Shown here: one piece after another, positions 53,897 to 62,803 of the stretch
Position numbering within the stretch: position 1 is the first letter of the stretch
Layout of the letters: every line of letters begins with the position of its first letter
From: an uncultured Pelagibacteraceae bacterium
Lineage (GTDB): Bacteria > Pseudomonadota > Alphaproteobacteria > Pelagibacterales > Pelagibacteraceae
Assembly: GCA_902567235.1 (NCBI GenBank)
Contig: CACFLX010000006.1
Location: forward strand, 1-64,000
Direction: 5' to 3'
Length of the DNA: 64,000 bases
Translations under genes and position numbers: made by a program
The notes under the pieces: generated by a model
Database searches by the model: none
The model's input: the letters and a program-made list of their open reading frames with translations, nothing else
What the model was told of the DNA's origin: nothing

Positions 53897-55192
53897 ATGG
53901 ATAATTTAAATCTCGAAATTTCACACCTTGTAAAGTTATGTAATGAAAAATCTTTTGATAAAGCACTTATTGAATTTAAATCTTTAATAACAAAAAATGT
54001 TAAAGATCCAATTTTATATAATTTAGGAGGTGTAATAAACGTAAGTCTTAAAAACTTTGAAGATGCAATAGATTGTTTTTCAAAATCTTTAAAAATTAAT
54101 CCAAATTATGCAGAAGCAAATAATAATATGGGTGCTTTGCTAAAAACTATAGGTCGAACAAAAGACTCTGTTGCTTATTTTGAAAAAGCTATAAATATAA
54201 AACCAGATTTTTCAAATGCATACAATAATCTTGGTGCATCTTATAATGTTATGGGTAAATGGGACTTAGCTCTTGAAAATTATAATAAATGCTTAAAAAT
54301 TAATCCAAATGAAAAAGATTCTTCAAATAATCTTATTAATCTTTTAACTTTTTATGAACCTGAACAAAAAGATTTAAACTCTATAACTAAAACAAACAGT
54401 TTATTAAAAAAGAATAATTTTATATTTAATGAAAAAAAACAAATTACTGATAATCAAATAATTAATTATTTTAATACTGCTAATAATATTGTCTTAAAAA
54501 ATTTAAATGAAACTGAATACGATTTTACTGAAATATTCAGAAAAAATACAATTAACCTAAACTGCAAAAGGCATTTTGAAGTTTTTAATAAATTTAATAT
54601 TATTCCTGAATTTTGCTTCAGCTGCTATAAAGTACAAGTTGAGCCAAAAAATTTAATTGATTTAATAAAACTCTACATAGTATTTGATAAATTAAATTTA
54701 AATAAAAATAATTCTAGAAAAAGCTTTGTTGAGGTAAGACCTAACATTGGAGGAGCTTATAAAGGATTAATTTACTGTACAGGTCTAGAAGAGGCTGAAA
54801 AAATTGAAAATTTAATAACTCCAATTATAAAAACTACAATTAATAATGAAACTACTATTTCAATCAAGCGAGGATGTTCAGAGTTTGCTATTTCTTATCC
54901 AAAATTTAAAGATAAAAAAAGCAATATGGAGTATGAAAAAACCTGGAAAGAAAAAGAAAATATAATTGATAAACAGCAATTAAATAAAGAAGAAATTATT
55001 TTAAATGATACAATAAGTGGATTTACATTAAATGATTTCTTAATTATGAAAAACTGGTTGATGTATGCAAAAAAAATTAATGATATAAATTATGAGAAAT
55101 TTGATTGTGATATTAATATATCAAAGTATATGGAGTGGGAACTTTCTAGGCAAATAAACTTTAGAAGAAGTGAATATAATAAAAATCATTAA
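53897..55192 (+). CDS. TPR-repeat protein with unrecognised C-terminal domain
   Basis: 431 residues. Three tetratricopeptide repeats are clear at 37-70, 71-104 and 105-138, each ending in KINPN or KPDF-type turns. Residues about 180-431 form a domain I do not recognise, with EFCFSCYKVQV (paired Cys 240 and 243), VEVRPNIGGAYKGLIYCTG and IKRGCSEFAISYP as its most distinctive parts. The TPRs suggest binding to partner proteins. No signal peptide or membrane helix is seen. It stands alone between tRNA-Met and guaC. Confidence 0.8.
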   Translation: MDNLNLEISHLVKLCNEKSFDKALIEFKSLITKNVKDPILYNLGGVINVSLKNFEDAIDCFSKSLKINPNYAEANNNMGALLKTIGRTKDSVAYFEKAINIKPDFSNAYNNLGASYNVMGKWDLALENYNKCLKINPNEKDSSNNLINLLTFYEPEQKDLNSITKTNSLLKKNNFIFNEKKQITDNQIINYFNTANNIVLKNLNETEYDFTEIFRKNTINLNCKRHFEVFNKFNIIPEFCFSCYKVQVEPKNLIDLIKLYIVFDKLNLNKNNSRKSFVEVRPNIGGAYKGLIYCTGLEEAEKIENLITPIIKTTINNETTISIKRGCSEFAISYPKFKDKKSNMEYEKTWKEKENIIDKQQLNKEEIILNDTISGFTLNDFLIMKNWLMYAKKINDINYEKFDCDINISKYMEWELSRQINFRRSEYNKNH

Positions 55193-55309
55193 AATATTAT
55201 GAATATATTCCTATATTTCACATCAATTTATTATAAATTTAAGTAAAAAACTTATCCACAAGCTAGAATTCAATTGAAATAATGTTTTGGAACGCTAGTT
55301 TCATCATCG

Positions 55310-56344
55310 ATGAGAATTGAAGAAGATCTAAAACTTGATTATTCAGACGTGTTATTTAGACCTAAAAGAAGTACTTTATCAAGTCGTAAAGATGTTGATT
55401 TAGAAAGAACTTATAAATTCAAATATAGCAAGAATGAATGGTCTGGAACTCCAGTTATGGCCGCTAATATGGATGGCGTTGGTGAATTAGAGGTTGCAGA
55501 AACCTTATCAGATTTTGGTATGATTACCTGTTTAACAAAACAACATGACGTTAATAAGCTAAAAAAATATAAAAAATTAAAGTCAATTTACAAAAATATA
55601 TCTTTAAGCATTGGTATTAAAAAAGAAGATTTTGAAAGATTAGATAAAACATTGAAAGAATTTTCCTTTATAAAATTTATTTGTGTAGATGTTGCGAATG
55701 GTTATTCAGAACATTTTAGTGCGTTTATAAAATCTGTAAGAGACAAATACCCAACAAAAACAATAATTGCTGGAAATGTTGTTACTGCAGACATGGCTCA
55801 AGAACTTGTATTAAGTGGAGCTGATATTGTTAAGGTTGGAATTGGTCCTGGAAGTGTATGCACAACAAGAATTCAAACGGGTGTGGGATATCCACAGCTA
55901 AGTGCCGTAATTGAGTGTGCTGATGCTGCTCATGGTTTGGGTGCTCATATCATTGCAGATGGTGGATGCACTTGTCCTGGTGATGTTGCAAAAGGATTTG
56001 GTGGTGGAGCAGATTTTGTTATGCTTGGAGGAATGTTTGCTGGCCATGACGAAGGTGGCGGAAAAATTATTAAATCTAATGGAAGTAAATATATTGAATT
56101 TTATGGTTCAAGTTCTGAAACAGCTAATAAAAAACATTATGGTGGATTATCTGATTATAGAAGTAGCGAAGGAAGATCTGTAAAAATTAAATATAGAGGT
56201 AAAATAAAAGACACTATATTAAATATCTTAGGTGGTGTCAGAAGTAGTTGTACTTATGTGGGCGCTCCATCTTTGAAACAATTAAGTAAATGTACTACAT
56301 TTGTAAGAGTTAGCAACCAATTTAACGACACCTTTTCTAAATAG
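55310..56344 (+). CDS. guaC: GMP reductase
   Basis: 344 residues. GMP to IMP conversion with NADPH, part of purine salvage. The catalytic loop GPGSVCTTR has C184 in the position of the E. coli GuaC Cys; QTGVGYPQLSAVIECADAAHG, ADGGCTCPGDVAKGFGGGAD and VMLGGMFAGHDEGGG distinguish it from IMP dehydrogenase, and there are no CBS domains. The start MRIEEDLKLDYSDVLFRPKRSTL-like opening is fixed by homology. There is no clear Shine-Dalgarno; a palindrome TCATCGATGA (55304-55313) spans the start codon. Confidence 0.93.
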   Translation: MRIEEDLKLDYSDVLFRPKRSTLSSRKDVDLERTYKFKYSKNEWSGTPVMAANMDGVGELEVAETLSDFGMITCLTKQHDVNKLKKYKKLKSIYKNISLSIGIKKEDFERLDKTLKEFSFIKFICVDVANGYSEHFSAFIKSVRDKYPTKTIIAGNVVTADMAQELVLSGADIVKVGIGPGSVCTTRIQTGVGYPQLSAVIECADAAHGLGAHIIADGGCTCPGDVAKGFGGGADFVMLGGMFAGHDEGGGKIIKSNGSKYIEFYGSSSETANKKHYGGLSDYRSSEGRSVKIKYRGKIKDTILNILGGVRSSCTYVGAPSLKQLSKCTTFVRVSNQFNDTFSK

Positions 56345-56401
56345 AGGTTTTAATTCCAATAAATAATTTGTTATATTTTTTATAAAAAAAAATTACTTAT
56401 A

Positions 56402-57373
56402 ATGGAAAAACAAATTTTTGATCTACCAATTCCAACAAGAATTTCGCAAAATAATATTTATGACACATATTGTGATAACTATGACTCAATACATTATTTA
56501 TTTGTCGAATTCCAATTTTCTTGGCTCCAACAAGCTTTTAAAGCTCTAAAGGATTTAGATAAATATAATATACTTGTATATTTGTATAAAGAAAATTTTA
56601 TTGAACTAAATGAATTATTTAAAGTTAAATCTTTTAATGAATTTTATATTAATCCTAGATTTATTTTAGACAAAATCAATATAATCAAAATTTCACAAAA
56701 ACTTAGACTCTCTAAAGAAACTGCGAGAAGAAAAATTCTAGAATTAGAAGAAGATGGAATATTAATAAAGAACAAAAAATCAATCAGTGTTACTCTAAAA
56801 GCAGGTCTTCTTCAGAAACCAGAAAATACAATTAATTCTTTTTCAAAAATTTTACAATATGTTTCATGGTTACTGTACAAAGAAAAAAAAGTAAAAAAAT
56901 ACTATAAAAAAGAATTTTTTGTAAAAAAAGTAAAGGAAAGGTTTACTCAAATTTTAGCAATTTTTTTAGAGTACCAAATAGATTATGTGCTTACAAGAAA
57001 GGCATTAGCAAATAACGATATAGAAATGTGGTTTATTGTTGGATCCTTACTTTACAATCAAATTATGTTTTTAAAAAGATCGGAAAAAAAAAGTCACTAT
57101 CAAAAAGAATGGATAGAAGAAGTTTTAAATATTGGTGATAAAAAAGGAATAAATGCTATGTCTATTAGCGATCTTACAGGAATACCTAGACCGACTGTAA
57201 TAAGAAAATTAAAAATACTATTAAAACAAAAAGATATATTTAAAGACGAGAATAATCTTTATTATATTACGAACGGAAAATTGTTTACAGAATTAAACAA
57301 ACAAAGATTGATCAACATAAAAAACTTAAGCGAAGTAATATCAAGAATTAATAATATTATTTTTTTTTCTTAA
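56402..57373 (+). CDS. putative transcriptional regulator with two winged-HTH segments
   Basis: 323 residues. Two separate helix-turn-helix regions are visible: IIKISQKLRLSKETARRKILELEEDGIL (about 94-121) and MSISDLTGIPRPTVIRKLKILLKQKDIF (about 256-285), each followed by beta-wing residues. Between them a basic helical part with no recognised sensor domain. The N-terminal 90 residues are Tyr/Phe-rich and not recognised. The protein could bind two DNA sites or one site in a pseudo-dimeric way. It converges with a small membrane protein gene (4-bp overlap); targets are unknown. Confidence 0.72.
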   Translation: MEKQIFDLPIPTRISQNNIYDTYCDNYDSIHYLFVEFQFSWLQQAFKALKDLDKYNILVYLYKENFIELNELFKVKSFNEFYINPRFILDKINIIKISQKLRLSKETARRKILELEEDGILIKNKKSISVTLKAGLLQKPENTINSFSKILQYVSWLLYKEKKVKKYYKKEFFVKKVKERFTQILAIFLEYQIDYVLTRKALANNDIEMWFIVGSLLYNQIMFLKRSEKKSHYQKEWIEEVLNIGDKKGINAMSISDLTGIPRPTVIRKLKILLKQKDIFKDENNLYYITNGKLFTELNKQRLINIKNLSEVISRINNIIFFS

Positions 57374-57588
57374 ATTGAAACAATTATACCGGTTACAAGT
57401 ATAACTGCTGCGATAAGACTAAAAAAGATAGTTGATTCCATCTTCTCTTTTTTTTGTGCTAATCTTACTTTGTTTAGTAGAACGTTAATATCTACTCTTT
57501 CTTTTTTTGGATTATTTTTTAATGAGCGAAGCTCACCTTCCAAATTTTGGGTCTCAACTGTGCTATTTGTAATCTGCTCTCCGCTCAT
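57370..57588 (-). CDS. small C-tail-anchored membrane protein
   Basis: 72 residues from the ATG at 57588 (MSGEQI); a longer frame from 57642 is less likely. A charged region with LEGELRSLKNNPKKE and LLNKVRLAQKKEKME precedes one C-terminal hydrophobic helix (about 51-71), so the bulk probably faces the cytoplasm. Function unknown. The 3' end overlaps the regulator gene by 4 bp. Confidence 0.65.
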   Translation of the reverse strand: MSGEQITNSTVETQNLEGELRSLKNNPKKERVDINVLLNKVRLAQKKEKMESTIFFSLIAAVILVTGIIVSI

Positions 57589-57682
57589 ATAATTCAAATT
57601 AAACCACATATATCGAGTATGAACAATTAAATAATTGTCCACTTTGGGTTAGGATAAAAATATAGGCTATAATAGTTCTAAA

Positions 57683-60127
57683 TTATGAATTTTTATAATT
57701 TTTTTGGTTAAGGGGTTTGGTTAAAATTTCTGCTTTATATTTATTTTTTTCTATTTCAATTTCAATTACATTATTTTTTAACATGCTAATATCTTCATCG
57801 ATTTTTAAATATCCAAAAGCTAAATTTTTATTAAAATTAAATGAATAATTTCCTGAAGTTGTTCTTCCAACAATTTTACCATCAAGATAAATAGGTTCAT
57901 CATGAAGCATTAATGGCTTACCCGGTTTGCTATCTTTTAAAGTTAACATGACAAATTGTTTTTTTTGTTTTTTTTCCTTAATTTTAAGTAATGATTGTTT
58001 ACCAATAAAATCTATATTTTTTTTATAACTAATTGCAAATTTAAGTCCTGCTTCGTATTGGTTTTCCTCGGGGGAAATATCATGTCCCCAGTGTAAAAAA
58101 CCACTTTCCATTCTCATAATATCCATCGCATGCATTCCACAAAGAGATATTTGATATTTTTTTCCTTTATTCATAATTAAGTTATATACTTCTTGTGCTT
58201 TATCTCTTGCTATATAAAGTTCATAACCTAATTCACCCACATAGGATAATCTTTGGGCCCAAACTTTTGTTTCATTAATTTTAATATATTTTGCAGTACC
58301 AAATTTAAAATTTTCATTAGAATAATCGTCATTACTTAAATCTTTCATTAAATTTCTACTTTTAGGACCAAATATACCAAGCACACAATAATCATCTGTA
58401 ACATCTAATATTTTAATATTTTCAGATAAGTATTTTTCTATATGAAATTTGTCATGTTCTCTATTAGCGGCAGCAGTTATAATTCTATATTTATCTTCTT
58501 TTAGACTAACAACTGTTAAATCTGTTTCGATACCACCATCTTCATTGAGCATTTGAGTATAAGTGCATTTTCCAATTTCTTTCTTAATATTTGCTGTACA
58601 TATTTTTTGAAGTTCTTCATAAACAGTTTTGCCTTCTAAATCATATTTAGAAAAAGGAGTTAATTCAAACAATCCAATATTTTCTCTTGCATTTTTTGTC
58701 TCAAACTCAGCAGATGGATACCAGTTTTGATAATTATAAGAATATTTATATTCTGCGTTTTCTTCGTTGTTTGCAAACCACATTGGTCTTTCATATCCAC
58801 CTGAAACTCCAAAACATGCGCCAGCTTTTTTTAATTCTTCATGATAAGGAACTAATTTTTGATTTCTTGAAGTTTTATGTTGTTTAAATGGCCAATGCAT
58901 TCCATATAAGTCTCCTAGAGTTTCTGTAATTCTTTCTTTTATAAAATTTATCTCAGAATGAAAGTTTTGAAATCTTTTAATATCATAAATAAATAAGTCT
59001 TCATTAATATGACCATTCATTAGCCATTCAGCTGTGACTTTGCCGACTCCTCCTCCGCTTCCAATTCCAATACTATTTAAACCACAACATGCAAATAAAT
59101 TTTTAAATCCTGGCACTTCACCTAAAAGAGTATTTGTATCTGGAGTAAAAGATTCTGGTCCTGCGAAAAATTTTCTAATTCCAGCTTTTTCTAAAATCGG
59201 TACTCTTTTTAAAGCTGCTTCTAAATAAGGTTCAAAATGCTCAAAATTTTCTGGAAATTCACCATATGAAAAATCTTTTGGAACTCTATTGGTTTTATTA
59301 AAAGCAGGAATTGATTTTCCCTCAAATATTCCTATTAACATTTTTCCTGCATCTTCTTTTAAGTATAAACTGTCATCAAAATCTCTTAAAACAGGGATTT
59401 TTTTTGGCAATTCCTCAATACCTTCGGTTATTACATAGAAGTGTTCTGCTGGATATAATGGAATACTAAAGCCAGTATCTTCTCCTATTTGTCTAGACCA
59501 CATTCCTGTTGCAAGAACAATATATTCACATTCAATAATTTTGCTATTTACTACGACCCCCGCCACCCTTCCTTTTTTTTTAATTATTTTTTCAACAGGT
59601 GATTTTTCAAATATTTTAACTCCTTCTTTCCTTGCAGCTTTAGCTAATAAGTTTGTCACACCTATTGGATCTGCTTGACCATCACCTGGCATAAAAATTC
59701 CACCTAAAATATTTTTTTCATTAATAATTGGGTATATTTTTTTTATCTGGTCAATATTTAGTACTTCAACGTTGACATCATATAGCTGTGCAGTTGTTGC
59801 CTGCCTTTTTAATTCTTGCCACCTTCCCTCTGTGGTTGCAATTGATAATGCTCCGTTTAATTTTAATCCGCTAGAAAAATCTATTTCTTTTTCTAATTTT
59901 TTATAAAGTTCTAATGAATATTTTCTTATCTTTGTTACACCTGCAGAAGGCCCTAGTTGACTAACAAGTCCTGCAGCGTGCCAAGTGGTTCCTGAAGTTA
60001 ATTGGTCTCTTTCAAGTAAAATAGTATCTTTCCAACCAAATTTTGCTAAATGATATGCTGTTGAACAGCCGGTTACACCGCCGCCTATAACAACAACTTT
60101 TGTACTGCTAGGCAGTTCTTTTTTCAT
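57683..60127 (-). CDS. FAD-dependent dimethylglycine/sarcosine dehydrogenase-like enzyme with GcvT domain
   Basis: 814 residues in two halves. Residues 1 to about 390: DAO-type FAD domain with VVVIGGGVTGCSTAYHLA (12-29) and TTWHAAGLV, where H50 is the expected covalent FAD attachment site of the DMGDH family. Residues about 420-814: GcvT/aminomethyltransferase folate domain, with NIGLFELTPFSKYDLEG, YTQMLNEDGGIETDLTV and GYELYIA. The family demethylates dimethylglycine, sarcosine or related amines and moves the methyl as methylene-THF. Substrate here is inferred only. Last gene in the run with ald and the aminotransferase (4-bp gap to ald). Confidence 0.88.
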   Translation of the reverse strand: MKKELPSSTKVVVIGGGVTGCSTAYHLAKFGWKDTILLERDQLTSGTTWHAAGLVSQLGPSAGVTKIRKYSLELYKKLEKEIDFSSGLKLNGALSIATTEGRWQELKRQATTAQLYDVNVEVLNIDQIKKIYPIINEKNILGGIFMPGDGQADPIGVTNLLAKAARKEGVKIFEKSPVEKIIKKKGRVAGVVVNSKIIECEYIVLATGMWSRQIGEDTGFSIPLYPAEHFYVITEGIEELPKKIPVLRDFDDSLYLKEDAGKMLIGIFEGKSIPAFNKTNRVPKDFSYGEFPENFEHFEPYLEAALKRVPILEKAGIRKFFAGPESFTPDTNTLLGEVPGFKNLFACCGLNSIGIGSGGGVGKVTAEWLMNGHINEDLFIYDIKRFQNFHSEINFIKERITETLGDLYGMHWPFKQHKTSRNQKLVPYHEELKKAGACFGVSGGYERPMWFANNEENAEYKYSYNYQNWYPSAEFETKNARENIGLFELTPFSKYDLEGKTVYEELQKICTANIKKEIGKCTYTQMLNEDGGIETDLTVVSLKEDKYRIITAAANREHDKFHIEKYLSENIKILDVTDDYCVLGIFGPKSRNLMKDLSNDDYSNENFKFGTAKYIKINETKVWAQRLSYVGELGYELYIARDKAQEVYNLIMNKGKKYQISLCGMHAMDIMRMESGFLHWGHDISPEENQYEAGLKFAISYKKNIDFIGKQSLLKIKEKKQKKQFVMLTLKDSKPGKPLMLHDEPIYLDGKIVGRTTSGNYSFNFNKNLAFGYLKIDEDISMLKNNVIEIEIEKNKYKAEILTKPLNQKNYKNS

Positions 60128-60131
60128 TTTA

Positions 60132-61247
60132 TTATTTTATAGCTTCTGAAGGAGAAACAAAAGAGTGACCAAATACATCAGCAACTGCTTTATAAGTAAC
60201 GTTACCCTTACAAACATTTAAACCTTCAAGAAAATTATCGTCGTCTTTTAATGCTTTTTGGTAACCGTTAGTAGCAAGTTTGTTTAAAAAAGGAAGTGTT
60301 GCTTTATTTAATGCTATAGTTGAAGTTCTTGGAACTCCCCCAGGCATATTAGCAACACAATAATGTACAACATCATCAACAATATAAGTGGGTTCAGCAT
60401 GTGTTGTTGGTTTGCTTGTTTCAACACATCCACCTTGATCAATTGCTACATCAACAATTACTGATCCACGTTTCATTAGTTTTAACATATCTTTAGTTAC
60501 TAATTTTGGGGCTTCTGCTCCTGGAATCAAAACTCCACCAACTAAAAGATCTGCCTCTGCAACTAATTTTTTTAAGTCTATTTTATCACTTTGTTGAGGA
60601 ATTATTTTATCACCAAATATTTCGCTTAACTGTTTTAATCTTGATTCAGATTTATCTACAACATGAACTTTCGCTCTTAGGCCTGTTGCAATAATTGCTG
60701 CATTTTCTCCTACAACACCCCCACCCAAAATTACTACTGTACCACCTTCAACACCTGGTGCTCCACCCAATAGTAATCCTCTACCTTTTTGATTTTTTTC
60801 TAAACAATGTGCTCCAGCTTGTACCGACATTCTTCCAGCTACTGCACTCATTGGTGCAAGCAATGGTAATCTTCCATTTTTATCTGTAACAGTTTCGTAG
60901 GCTATACAAATCGATTTTGAATTAATTAATCCTTGAGTTAGATCTTTTGCTGCAGCTAAATGAAGATAAGTAAAAACAATTTGATTTTCTCTAATCATTT
61001 TGACTTCATTTGATAAAGGTTCTTTAACTTTAACAATTATTTCTGCATCGTTAAAAATATCTTCAGCTTTGTCTATTATTTTAGCACCAGCAGATTTATA
61101 TTGTTCATTTTCAAAACCTGCTTCGAAACCTCCATTATTTTCAACTAAAACTTCATGACCATTTGAAGTTAATGATTTGACACTATCTGGTGTGAGTCCA
61201 ATCCTATTTTCTTGTGGTTTAATTTCTTTAGGAACTCCAATTTTCAT
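60132..61247 (-). CDS. ald: alanine dehydrogenase
   Basis: 371 residues, typical Ald. MKIGVPKEIKPQENRIGLTP with the substrate-binding Arg, EIIVKVKEPL with Lys, TYLHLAAAKDLT with the His, and the NAD-binding GGGVVGENAAIIA Rossmann motif. DVAIDQGGCVETSKPTTH is diagnostic. It oxidises alanine to pyruvate and ammonia, or the reverse. Next to a class III aminotransferase it can return the pyruvate acceptor used in omega-transamination. Gap to the aminotransferase 6 bp. Confidence 0.95.
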   Translation of the reverse strand: MKIGVPKEIKPQENRIGLTPDSVKSLTSNGHEVLVENNGGFEAGFENEQYKSAGAKIIDKAEDIFNDAEIIVKVKEPLSNEVKMIRENQIVFTYLHLAAAKDLTQGLINSKSICIAYETVTDKNGRLPLLAPMSAVAGRMSVQAGAHCLEKNQKGRGLLLGGAPGVEGGTVVILGGGVVGENAAIIATGLRAKVHVVDKSESRLKQLSEIFGDKIIPQQSDKIDLKKLVAEADLLVGGVLIPGAEAPKLVTKDMLKLMKRGSVIVDVAIDQGGCVETSKPTTHAEPTYIVDDVVHYCVANMPGGVPRTSTIALNKATLPFLNKLATNGYQKALKDDDNFLEGLNVCKGNVTYKAVADVFGHSFVSPSEAIK

Positions 61248-61253
61248 AAAGAA

Positions 61254-62600
61254 CTAATTTTTTTTTGATTTTGCGTAATTATTAATTCCAGTTCTAAGTT
61301 TTTCAATTATTTCATCAATATGTTTTTTTTCAGAAATAAACATTGGCGCTATAATTAAACAATCGCCTGTAGCTTTAAAATTTACTCCTGCATCATAACA
61401 ATGTTTAAAACATGTAAATCCTGCTACACCAGGTTTTTTATCCATTTTCATATCAATTCCTGCCATCATTCCATATCCTCTTATATTTTCTACTACGTCG
61501 ATATCTTTGAGTGAAAATATTGCTTCTTGAAAATATGGTGCCATTTCTTTTGATCTGTTAAATATATCTTCTTTTTCAAAAATTTCTTGTACAGCAAGTG
61601 CTGCTGCTACTGATACTGGGATACCTGAATAAGTATATCCATGAAATAATTCTATAGTTCCTTTTGGTGAATTATCCATAATAGCGTCGTAAATTTCTTC
61701 TTTACATGCAACAACGCCCATTGGAACAATTCCATTAGTAGTAGCTTTTGCCATTGTCATTAAATCTGGAGTAACGCCAAATTCTTGAGCTCCAAATGGA
61801 GAACCCATTCTGCCCCAACCCGTAATTACTTCGTCAAAAATTAAAAGTATGCCATGTTTATCACAGATTTCTCTTAATCTTTGTAAATAACCTTTTGGCG
61901 GAACAAGTGTCCCTGTTGAGCCTGCCACAGGTTCTACAATGCATGCAGCAATATTTTCACCACCAAAATTTGCACAAATTCTTTCTAAATCATTTGCAAG
62001 CTCTGCTCCAGTTTCTGGTTGTCCTGATACAAACTTATGCTCAGGTAAATGTGTATGTCTCATGTGCACTACACCTGGCATTAAAACACTTGCAAAAGTT
62101 TTAACATTATTTACCATTCCTCCTACTGAAGTAGCTCCAATATTCATGCCGTGGTATGCTCTTTCTCTTCCAACAAATCTAAATCTTTGACCTTCTCCTC
62201 GTGCTTTATGGTAAGCAATCGAAATTTTAATTGCTGTTTCAACAGCTGTTGATCCACAGATTGTATAAAAAATTCTATTTAAATTTCCCGGTGTATGTTT
62301 TGATATTTTTGTTGCTAGTTCAAATGAACCACCAAAACCTTGTTGAAATGGTTGTGCGTAGTCTACTGTCTTTAATTGTTTGGTAATTGCTTCAATAATT
62401 TCTTCTCTGCCGTGGCCAAGAGGATTACAAAATAATCCTGAGCTCGCATCAATTTGGGTTTTTCCCTGATGATTTTTTAAATATACGCCTTTTGCTTCTA
62501 CTATTAATCTTGGATTTTCTTTAAAGTCTTTGTTTGAAGTAAATGGCATCCAATGCTCATTAAGAGAATTGGGCATTTTAAATTTGTTTTCTGAGCTCAT
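61254..62600 (-). CDS. class III omega-aminotransferase, probable taurine:pyruvate aminotransferase
   Basis: About 448 residues from the ATG at 62600 (an upstream ATG at 62642 gives a lysine-rich extension). PLP fold type I: GSTAVETAIKIS for phosphate binding, DEVITGWGRMGS with the Asp to PLP nitrogen, and TMAKATTNG with the Schiff-base Lys. HWMPFTSNK is typical of omega-amino acid:pyruvate enzymes. With ald downstream and a taurine binding-protein gene divergently upstream, the substrate is probably taurine, giving sulfoacetaldehyde; beta-alanine is the main alternative. No xsc gene is visible in the window. Confidence 0.85.
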   Translation of the reverse strand: MSSENKFKMPNSLNEHWMPFTSNKDFKENPRLIVEAKGVYLKNHQGKTQIDASSGLFCNPLGHGREEIIEAITKQLKTVDYAQPFQQGFGGSFELATKISKHTPGNLNRIFYTICGSTAVETAIKISIAYHKARGEGQRFRFVGRERAYHGMNIGATSVGGMVNNVKTFASVLMPGVVHMRHTHLPEHKFVSGQPETGAELANDLERICANFGGENIAACIVEPVAGSTGTLVPPKGYLQRLREICDKHGILLIFDEVITGWGRMGSPFGAQEFGVTPDLMTMAKATTNGIVPMGVVACKEEIYDAIMDNSPKGTIELFHGYTYSGIPVSVAAALAVQEIFEKEDIFNRSKEMAPYFQEAIFSLKDIDVVENIRGYGMMAGIDMKMDKKPGVAGFTCFKHCYDAGVNFKATGDCLIIAPMFISEKKHIDEIIEKLRTGINNYAKSKKN

Positions 62601-62793
62601 AATTTTTTTAATTTTTTTTGTTAATTTTATTCTTGATTTCATAGACTAATTTTTAAAAGCTCTCTATAAAAATCGTATTTAAGCAGATACACTTATAAGT
62701 TGCATGATCTTTATTCTTTATAAGGGTTCTAATAAACTATCATTTACAAGTCTCTTTTTTTCCACTTTAATTACATTTTTAAATTTAAAAAAC

Positions 62794-62798
62794 AGGAG
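62794..62798 (+). promoter_or_regulatory. ribosome-binding site of tauA
   Basis: AGGAG lies 5 bases upstream of the ATG at 62804; it is a strong site by the standards of this window. Confidence 0.7.
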
Positions 62799-62803
62799 AT
62801 TAA

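Noticed and set aside
55252-55260. Perfect DnaA-box sequence TTATCCACA upstream of guaC
   Set aside because: A single consensus 9-mer is near the number expected by chance in this length, and no other boxes, dnaA/dnaN genes or AT-rich unwinding repeats lie nearby, so it does not mark an origin.
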